In this document: piece after piece, positions 24,562-30,109 of the stretch
Layout of the letters: the number at the start of each line of letters is the position of its first letter
Numbering within the stretch: position 1 is the stretch's first letter
Source of the DNA: Acidiferrobacteraceae bacterium
Lineage (GTDB): Bacteria; Pseudomonadota; Gammaproteobacteria; Acidiferrobacterales; Acidiferrobacteraceae
NCBI GenBank assembly: GCA_027343725.1
Contig: DAHWKH010000106.1
Location: forward strand, 1 to 30,109
DNA length: 30,109 nucleotides
Direction: 5' to 3'
Position numbers and translations under genes: made by a program
The notes under the pieces: generated by a model
What the model saw: the letters and a program-made list of their open reading frames with translations, nothing else
What the model was told of the DNA's origin: nothing
The model's database searches: none

Positions 24562-25239
24562 GTGAGGGGCATGACAGCGCGGCCCGTAGCGCCGGCGGTA
24601 GGGTCCTTCGTGGTCGTGGAGGGCCCGATCGGCGTCGGCAAGACCAGTCTGGCCCGGCGCCTGGCGCACGCGCTCGCCCTGGAGCCGCTGCTCGAGGCGC
24701 CGGACGACAACCCGTTTCTCGCGCGCTTCTACGAGGACCGCCGCACCTACGCCTTGCCGGCGCAGCTCTTCTTCTTGTTCCAGCGCCGCCGTCTTCTGGA
24801 GGGACTTGCGCAAGCGGATTTCCTGCGCGGCGGGGTGGTGGCGAATTTTCTCTGGGCCAAGGACCGGGTGTTCGCGCGCGTCACCCTCGATGACGACGAA
24901 TGGCGGCTGTACGAGCAGATCGCAGACGGGCTGAGCCCGCCCGCGCGCGCCCCCGACCTCGTGATCTTTTTGCAGGCGCCGGTCGACGTCTTGATGGAGC
25001 GCATCCGCCAGCGGGCCCGCGGATACGAGCGTATCGACCGGGGTTACCTCGCGGAGCTGGGCGCGGCTTATACCGAATTTTTTTACCATTATCAGGAGTC
25101 CCCCTTGCTCATGGTGAACGCCGCCGAGGCGAATTTCGTCGAAAACGAACAGGACCTCGCGTCGCTCATCGCCTGCGCGCGCGGGATTCGCAACGGCCGG
25201 CATTTCTTCAACCCCCTGGCCTCGGGGTTCGGCTCGTGA
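24562..25239 (+). CDS. Deoxynucleoside kinase (dNK/dGK family)
   Basis: The 225-aa P-loop kinase has Walker A GPIGVGKT at residues 21-28, the DNPFLARFYED substrate segment, LFFLFQRR helix and an arginine-rich lid (RIRQRARGYER). It would phosphorylate deoxynucleosides for salvage, in the cytoplasm. Two starts are possible. GTG 24562 has GGGAG six bases upstream, and ATG 24571 is three codons later with a poorly spaced GAGGGG; I chose GTG. The stop overlaps the panB GTG as GTGA, so it is co-translated with the pantothenate genes. Related genes occur beside folK/panB in other Gammaproteobacteria. Nucleoside specificity is not evident. Confidence 0.88.
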   Translation: MRGMTARPVAPAVGSFVVVEGPIGVGKTSLARRLAHALALEPLLEAPDDNPFLARFYEDRRTYALPAQLFFLFQRRRLLEGLAQADFLRGGVVANFLWAKDRVFARVTLDDDEWRLYEQIADGLSPPARAPDLVIFLQAPVDVLMERIRQRARGYERIDRGYLAELGAAYTEFFYHYQESPLLMVNAAEANFVENEQDLASLIACARGIRNGRHFFNPLASGFGS

Positions 25240-26036
25240 GCGAGGCCGTGACCGTGCCGGGGCTCCTGGCCATGAAGGGCGAGGGGCGCAAGATCGCGGC
25301 GATGACCGCCTATGACGCGAGTTTCGCGCGCGCGATGGACGCAGCCGGCATGGACGTGGTGCTGGTGGGCGATACCCTGGGCATGGTGGTGCAAGGGCAC
25401 AAGACGACGCTCCCGGTGACGCTTGCGGACATGGTCTATCACACGGGCTGCGTCGCGCGCGGGCTTGCGCGCGCGCTCCTGATGGCCGATATGCCCTTCC
25501 TCACGTTTCAGGGGTCCTGCGAGCGTGCATTGCAGGACGCGGGCTCGCTCCTGAGGGCCGGCGCCCAGATCGTCAAGGTCGAGGGCGCGGGCGTGCTGGT
25601 CGACAACGTGGCGTATCTGTGCGCGCGCGGCGTCCCGGTCTGCGGCCATATCGGATTGACGCCGCAATTCGTCAACAGTCTCGGGGGGTTCAAGGTCCAG
25701 GGCCGCGGGGCGCAGGCGGCGGTGCTCAAGGCGCAGGCCCAGGACCTGGCCGAGGCCGGTGTGAGCGCGCTGTTGCTGGAAGCGATCCCCGCGCCGCTTG
25801 CCGCCGAGATCACGGAGACAGTCAGCGTGCCGACGATCGGCATCGGCGCGGGCGCGGCCTGCGATGGTCAGGTGCTCGTGATGCATGACGCCTTGGGGTT
25901 GGGGGCGCACCGAGCGCGATTCGTGCGCGACTTCCTGGCCGGCCGCGGCGGCGGGGTCTCGGAGGCGTTGCGGGCCTATGTCGAGGCGGTGCGCGCGGGG
26001 ACCTTTCCGGGGCCCTCCGAAAGCTACGGCGAGTAA
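25236..26036 (+). CDS. panB: 3-methyl-2-oxobutanoate hydroxymethyltransferase
   Basis: At 266 aa this matches normal PanB length. It shows MTAYDASFARAMDAAG, VGDTLGMVVQGH (metal-binding Asp), ADMPF, the KVEG segment and GHIGLTPQ, then IGIGAGAACDGQVLVMHD. It transfers a methylene group from 5,10-methylene-tetrahydrofolate to alpha-ketoisovalerate to make ketopantoate, the first committed step to pantothenate. The start is GTG 25236 overlapping the kinase stop; the open frame further upstream is a shadow of the kinase gene. Folate supply from folK is metabolically consistent with this neighbour. Confidence 0.96.
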   Translation: MSEAVTVPGLLAMKGEGRKIAAMTAYDASFARAMDAAGMDVVLVGDTLGMVVQGHKTTLPVTLADMVYHTGCVARGLARALLMADMPFLTFQGSCERALQDAGSLLRAGAQIVKVEGAGVLVDNVAYLCARGVPVCGHIGLTPQFVNSLGGFKVQGRGAQAAVLKAQAQDLAEAGVSALLLEAIPAPLAAEITETVSVPTIGIGAGAACDGQVLVMHDALGLGAHRARFVRDFLAGRGGGVSEALRAYVEAVRAGTFPGPSESYGE

Positions 26037-26061
26037 GCCCTCGTCTCCACAGGAGTTCCCG

Positions 26062-26946
26062 ATGCAGATCGTGACAGGGCTCGATGCGTGGCGCGCGTTG
26101 CGCGCCACGTGGTCCGAGGACATAGGGTTCGTGCCCACCATGGGCGGCCTGCACGCGGGCCACAGGGCGCTCATGGCCCGAGCGCGCGCGCGCCATGAGC
26201 GCGTGGTCGTCAGTATCTATGTGAATCCGTTGCAGTTTGGTCCGCGCGAGGACTTCGCGGCCTATCCGCGGACGCTCGTTGAGGATCGCGAGGCGCTCTC
26301 GGCGGCCGGTGTCGACGCCCTGTTCGCGCCGGATGACGCGGTCATCTATCCGGGCGGGCGCGAGGGCCATACGCGTGTCTGGGTGCCGGGGCTCTCCGAG
26401 ATCCTGTGCGGACAGGCGCGGCCCGGGCATTTTGCGGGCGTCACCACGGTCGTGGCGCGCCTTCTGGGCCTGATCCGGCCGCGCGCGGCCTATTTCGGGA
26501 AAAAGGACTACCAGCAATGGTGCCTCATCGCGCGCATGGTGCGCGACCTCGCCTGGCCGGTCGAGGTGGTGGGCGTCGAGACCGTGCGCGCCGCGGATGG
26601 CCTCGCGCACAGCACGCGCAACCGCTACCTGTCGGCGGCCGAGCGGGCGCAGGCCGCGGGCTTGTACGAGACCCTCGTGTGGGGGGCGGGCGCGGTCCGC
26701 GCCGGGGCGGCACCCGCGACCCTCGAGCGCGACGCGGCCGCGCGCCTGGGCGAGCGCGGATTCGACCCGGATTACGTCGCGGTGCGCCGGGCGGCGGACC
26801 TTGCGCCCGTATCGGACGGGGATCGCGCGCTCGTGATCCTTGCCGCCGCGCGCTTGGGCGGCACGCGACTCATCGATAACCTTGAGTTCGAACGGCCCTC
26901 GCCGCGGGACGGCGGGTCTTTCCAGCGGGACCGTAAAGCCGGATAA
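26062..26946 (+). CDS. panC: Pantothenate synthetase
   Basis: The 294-aa enzyme of the nucleotidylyl-transferase superfamily carries PTMGGLHAGH (residues 25-34, His31 and His34), VSIYVNPLQF, GHFAGVTTVV, YFGKKDYQQ and STRNRYLS, the complete set of PanC motifs. It joins pantoate and beta-alanine through a pantoyl-adenylate. AGGAG lies eight bases before ATG, 25 bp after panB. The stop (TAA) shares a base with an upstream candidate ATG for panD. The length is slightly above that of E. coli PanC (283 aa), because of a short C-terminal extension. Confidence 0.96.
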   Translation: MQIVTGLDAWRALRATWSEDIGFVPTMGGLHAGHRALMARARARHERVVVSIYVNPLQFGPREDFAAYPRTLVEDREALSAAGVDALFAPDDAVIYPGGREGHTRVWVPGLSEILCGQARPGHFAGVTTVVARLLGLIRPRAAYFGKKDYQQWCLIARMVRDLAWPVEVVGVETVRAADGLAHSTRNRYLSAAERAQAAGLYETLVWGAGAVRAGAAPATLERDAAARLGERGFDPDYVAVRRAADLAPVSDGDRALVILAAARLGGTRLIDNLEFERPSPRDGGSFQRDRKAG

Positions 26947-26954
26947 TGGACGGT

Positions 26955-27338
26955 ATGCAAAGAAGCCTACTGCACGCCAAACTGCACCGTGTGCGCGTGA
27001 CGCACGTCGAGATCGACTATGAAGGGTCGGTGGCGATCGATTCGGCCTTGCTCGAGGCGGCCGATATCCGCGAATACGAGCGCATCGATGTCTTCAACGT
27101 GCGCAACGGGGAGCGTTTCAGCACCTACGCCATCCGCGGCGAGCCCTATTCGGGACTCATCTCGGTGAATGGCGCCGCCGCGCACAAGGCCGAGGTCGGG
27201 GACCTCATCATCATTTGCGCGTTCGGCGTCTACGGGGACGAGGAGGCGCTCACGATGAAACCGCGCCTCATCTACGTCGATGACGCCAACCGCATCGTGC
27301 GCAGCAGCCACGCCATTCCGATGCAGGCCGCGGGCTAG
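26955..27338 (+). CDS. panD: Aspartate 1-decarboxylase proenzyme
   Basis: This pyruvoyl enzyme makes beta-alanine from aspartate. From ATG 26955 the protein is 127 aa and the self-cleavage pair falls at Gly24-Ser25 in YEGS, exactly as in E. coli PanD. Lys9, Tyr22 and the NGERFSTYAI and SVNGAAAH segments are in register. ATG 26946, nine bases upstream and overlapping the panC stop as TAATG, would add three residues. I prefer the later ATG for its alignment, although neither has a good ribosome site and coupling to panC is likely. It closes a complete set of panB, panC and panD. Confidence 0.93.
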   Translation: MQRSLLHAKLHRVRVTHVEIDYEGSVAIDSALLEAADIREYERIDVFNVRNGERFSTYAIRGEPYSGLISVNGAAAHKAEVGDLIIICAFGVYGDEEALTMKPRLIYVDDANRIVRSSHAIPMQAAG

Positions 27339-27373
27339 CGCCTCTTCGTTTCACGAGATCCGACGACCACAGA

Positions 27374-27397
27374 CCCCGGGGGCGGCCACCCCCGGGG
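27374..27397. terminator. Hairpin between convergent panD and efflux gene, probable bidirectional terminator
   Basis: CCCCGGGGG and CCCCCGGGG form a perfect 9-bp stem around a six-base loop in the 67-bp gap between two convergent genes. There is no T-run on either side, so termination may be weak or assisted. Confidence 0.55.
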
Positions 27398-27405
27398 CGC
27401 CCCTC

Positions 27406-28896
27406 CTACATGAGGTCGATGGGCTCGCCGTGCTCGACGTGCTCGTGCGGGACGTCCTTCTTGGCCACCGACAACACCGCCGCGACGATATTGATGACGA
27501 GCAGGGTCACCATCACCGGGGCGAAGCCGTGCAGGAAGGCCTCCTTGCGGATCAGCACCGGGACATCCTTGAACTGGGTCACCTTGTAGCCGTGGTCGAG
27601 CAGGTAGCGGTGCTCGATGCCGGTGAAGATGACACCCGAGATATCGACCCCGAAGATGAGCCCCAGGGCGCGCATCATATTGAGGATGCCGCCCGCGACC
27701 CCGAGCCGTTCGCGCGGCGCGGACCCCATGATGGCCGAGTTGTTGGGGGGCGTGAAAAGCCCCATGCCGATGCCGAGCACCACGAGCTCCGTCACCAAAA
27801 CGACCATGTTCGGCGAACGTCCGGTGAAAATGAGGAGCAAGGTCGCAAGCGCGCAGACCGCCATGCCCCAGCTGGTCATGATGCGCGATCCGTACTTATC
27901 CGAGATGTGGCCCGCGAACGGCGCGACGATCGCCATCGCGAGCGGGATCGGGGTCAGGATCGAGCCGGTCACGGCCGGGTTGTAGCCTGCGATCTTCTCG
28001 AGGTAGAAGGGCATCAGGAACAAGACCGCGAACAGCACATAATAGGACAGGAGCCCGGTGAAGTTCCCGGCCGAGAAGGCGTAGCGCTTGAAGAGGCTGA
28101 GATCGATCATCGGGTGCTCGACGCGCATCTCGGTGATGATAAAGGCGGTGAGGAGCACGGCCGCGAGCGCGAAGTAGGTGAGGATGATGGGCGCGGTCCA
28201 GCCGATGGTTTCGCCCTCATTGACCGCGAGGACCAGGAAGGCAAGGCCCGTGGCGAACAAAGCCGTCCCCAGGTAATCGATCTTCTCCCGCTGAGCGGAC
28301 TTCACCGCCGTCGGCAGGCAGTAGAGCGCGGCAAACGTGCCGACGATGCCGATCGGGACGTTGACGTAGAAGATCGCCCGCCAGCTCACCGCCGATATCA
28401 GGATACCGCCCACGAACGGGCCCACAGACATGGCGATCGCCTGGACCGCTCCCTGGATCCCGATGGCGCGCCCGCGTTCGTTCGCCGGGAAGGCCTGGGT
28501 GATGAGCGCGACCGAGTTGGCCTGCAGGAGTCCCGCGCCGACCGCCTGGAGGATGCGCGCGCCGATCAGGAATCCGGCGCTTGTCGCAAGCCCGCAGAGT
28601 GCCGAGCCTATGGTGAAGACCACGAAGCCGGTGTTGTACATCTTGCTGCGCCCGAAGATGTCCGCGAGCCGCCCGAAGAGCGGCAGGAAGATCGTGAGCG
28701 TGAGCATATAGGCCATCGCCACCCATTCGATGACGGCGAGGTTGACCTTGAAGTCCCCCTGGAGCGTCGGTAGGGCGACGTTGACGATGCTGACGTCGAG
28801 TGCCGACATGGTCGCACCGACCAGGACGGTTGCGAGAATGAACCAACGCCATTTCGGATGGGAGGTAAAGTACGGGTGGGGGAAGCGGGAATCCAA
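27406..28896 (-). CDS. MFS multidrug efflux transporter, DHA2 (14-TMS, EmrB/QacA type)
   Basis: The 496-aa protein has about 14 predicted membrane helices. Motif D1-like LDVSIVNVALPTL is in helix 1, motif A GRLADIFGRSK follows helix 2, and the antiporter motif C region includes SVGPFVGGI. This is the DHA2 pattern of proton-driven drug exporters. The C-terminus is cytoplasmic with HEHVEHG. The start is TTG 28896, with AGAGGA seven bases upstream; no ATG is available at the N-terminus without losing the conserved basic leader. No EmrA-like membrane-fusion partner is next to it, so it may work alone or with a distant partner. A GC-rich nested hairpin lies in its leader. Confidence 0.9.
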   Translation of the reverse strand: MDSRFPHPYFTSHPKWRWFILATVLVGATMSALDVSIVNVALPTLQGDFKVNLAVIEWVAMAYMLTLTIFLPLFGRLADIFGRSKMYNTGFVVFTIGSALCGLATSAGFLIGARILQAVGAGLLQANSVALITQAFPANERGRAIGIQGAVQAIAMSVGPFVGGILISAVSWRAIFYVNVPIGIVGTFAALYCLPTAVKSAQREKIDYLGTALFATGLAFLVLAVNEGETIGWTAPIILTYFALAAVLLTAFIITEMRVEHPMIDLSLFKRYAFSAGNFTGLLSYYVLFAVLFLMPFYLEKIAGYNPAVTGSILTPIPLAMAIVAPFAGHISDKYGSRIMTSWGMAVCALATLLLIFTGRSPNMVVLVTELVVLGIGMGLFTPPNNSAIMGSAPRERLGVAGGILNMMRALGLIFGVDISGVIFTGIEHRYLLDHGYKVTQFKDVPVLIRKEAFLHGFAPVMVTLLVINIVAAVLSVAKKDVPHEHVEHGEPIDLM

Positions 28897-28926
28897 CGTG
28901 ATGTCCTCTCAAAGTCAAACGCAGGG

Positions 28927-28976
28927 CCCACCGGCGAGCCGCACGCGCGGAGCCGGCCGCGCCGGTTCGCCGTGGG
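28927..28976 (-). promoter_or_regulatory. Nested GC-rich hairpin in the leader of the efflux gene
   Basis: The arms 28927-28937 and 28967-28976 pair over ten bases with one bulged base, and an inner GCGCGG/CCGCGC stem (28945-28950 with 28957-28962) stacks inside. It ends about 30 bases upstream of the TTG start, so it could be a 5'-UTR structure or operator. Confidence 0.45.
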
Positions 28977-29121
28977 CGCCAGTCGCGCCGAAGCTACTCG
29001 CCGTACCTCGTCAGATCACAAACCCTGGGTGGGGTTCAAGGAGATGAAAAAAGGACGTCGATTGGGGCATATATCTTACAGGCATGCGGCTTAGGGCGCC
29101 AGTCCCGGCGTCGGCATCCGC

Positions 29122-30084
29122 TCAGGTCATCGTGCCGCCGGTATCGCGATCGCGCGCGATCTTCTGCGCGATCCAGGCGCGCGCCTTTTCGAGCCACAAC
29201 GGCGTCCCGGGGTTCACGCCCTCGCTCACCGCGCGGTAGACGAAAATGCTCCCGAGGAGGCAGACGACCCCGATCAGCGAGAACGACAGGTACCAGACGA
29301 GACTCATGGACACCCCGGCGCCGGTGAGACCCGAGGCCCCCGTGCCCGTGAGGACGTTCCAGTGGACCCCGGCATGCGCAAGCGCGGGCGTGCGGCCCAG
29401 GAGATCGGAGCGATAAAAGCCGCTGACAAGGCCGCCCGCCACGGTGAGGGCGCCATCCAGGAGGAGCGCCACCGGGATCAGAATGATCCCCAGGACGAGG
29501 AAGCGCAGAAAGACCGCGAACGGGCGCTTCACGAGGATCGCCAAGGCGCGCAGGAGCGCGGGCATGCCGTCATCACCGTGCCAGACGGCGACCAGGATGA
29601 GCGGGCCTACGAAGGCGAGCAGGGCGCACGCCAGGGCCGTTGCCGCAAGCGTGGGGCCGGCGAGCAGCAAGGCGAACAGGCCCCCGATGCCCGGTATCAA
29701 CGCGGGCCAGGACAGGAGATAGGCCGCGAGCACGATCACCGCGAAGGCCGCGGCCAGCACGATGAGCGCGCCGGCGACGCTCAAGGCCGCGCGCACGCCG
29801 TCGAGGATCGCTCCGAGGATGTCGCGCCCGGCCTGTCCGTCGACCTGATCCAGCAGCACGAGGCCTGTCGCATTGATCCCGATGAGCGCAACGATGGTGG
29901 CGAGCAGGATCGCGAACACGAGGCCGAAGGGATCCCCGGAGCGGCCGGTCGCGCTCGCGCCGATCATGATCAGGAAACCGGCGAGCGCGCTCGTGGCGGC
30001 GAGCAAGGCCAGTGCCCGGGCGTTGCGCAGCGCCTCGAGGCTCTTGAGAAGCGTACTCAGGTCGTTGGCGCCCCTGTCCCCCAT
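29122..30084 (-). CDS. Multi-pass membrane protein of unknown function
   Basis: I do not recognise this 320-aa protein. It has a short hydrophilic N-terminus, two helices at about residues 27-45 and 53-77, a long Ala/Leu/Val-rich block with about four helices from 95 to 205, a periplasm-like loop at about 220-260 and a final helix near residue 265-290. The C-terminal tail is cytoplasmic and charged (KARAWIAQKIARDRD). The HGDDGMPALLRALAILVKRPF segment is repeat-free and amphipathic. Distribution resembles permease-like or DUF membrane families, but no catalytic motif is visible. The ATG has GGGGGGA upstream. The gene is complete within the window. No partner is adjacent apart from the efflux gene 225 bp downstream. 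Confidence 0.8.
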   Translation of the reverse strand: MGDRGANDLSTLLKSLEALRNARALALLAATSALAGFLIMIGASATGRSGDPFGLVFAILLATIVALIGINATGLVLLDQVDGQAGRDILGAILDGVRAALSVAGALIVLAAAFAVIVLAAYLLSWPALIPGIGGLFALLLAGPTLAATALACALLAFVGPLILVAVWHGDDGMPALLRALAILVKRPFAVFLRFLVLGIILIPVALLLDGALTVAGGLVSGFYRSDLLGRTPALAHAGVHWNVLTGTGASGLTGAGVSMSLVWYLSFSLIGVVCLLGSIFVYRAVSEGVNPGTPLWLEKARAWIAQKIARDRDTGGTMT

Positions 30085-30109
30085 AGCATCCCCCCTCTAT
30101 GCCGGCGTG

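Noticed and set aside
27280..28773. 497-aa plus-strand open frame opposite the efflux gene
   Set aside because: Highly charged, repeat-like D/E/R/H sequence is the complement of membrane-helix codons; the minus-strand DHA2 transporter is clearly real.

Overview
The window is GC-rich bacterial chromosome, densely coded, with frequent ATGA/GTGA start-stop overlaps. The order pcnB-folK-(deoxynucleoside kinase)-panB-panC-panD, the TTG-started pcnB and the tRNA-Glu resemble Gammaproteobacteria. The KGG stress protein and Ku/LigD genes fit an environmental, stress-exposed member of that class. I cannot name the genus from the sequence alone.

Layout. (1) Positions 1-15294, + strand, hold a surface-polysaccharide operon that begins upstream of the window. 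It opens with an unusual block: an AsnB-type amidotransferase (5' truncated), an AMP-forming acyl ligase, an acyl carrier protein and a divergent NAD-synthetase-like enzyme. Next come a hexapeptide acyltransferase, a Wzx-like flippase, an O-antigen ligase/polymerase-like protein and a second hexapeptide acyltransferase. Four glycosyltransferases follow, with a CE4-type deacetylase set between the third and fourth. The last gene encodes a secreted GH123/DUF4091-type glycosidase. (2) Positions 15254-17848, - strand, form a compact operon: KGG-repeat stress protein, Ku, a stand-alone LigD polymerase domain and a DUF1003 membrane protein. (3) Positions 18094-20601, - strand, hold a UDP-sugar dehydrogenase and a UDP-glucuronate-epimerase-like gene followed by a clear terminator. 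A second epimerase (20765-21715) diverges from them. (4) Positions 21708-22706, - strand, hold tRNA-Glu(CTC) and a CnoX-like thioredoxin-TPR protein. (5) Positions 22798-27338, + strand, are a housekeeping block: poly(A) polymerase, HPPK, deoxynucleoside kinase and the pantothenate genes panB, panC and panD. (6) Positions 27406-30084, - strand, hold a DHA2-family efflux pump and an unrecognised multi-pass membrane protein.

How the parts fit. Regions 1 and 3 together could supply activated uronic or amino-uronic sugars, assemble repeat units on a lipid carrier, flip and polymerise or ligate them, decorate them and trim them. The AsnB/ligase/ACP/NadE-like block suggests that a carboxylate is activated and amidated as part of this pathway, possibly as a substituent on the glycan. 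That chemistry is the least explained part of the window and the best candidate for an undescribed system.
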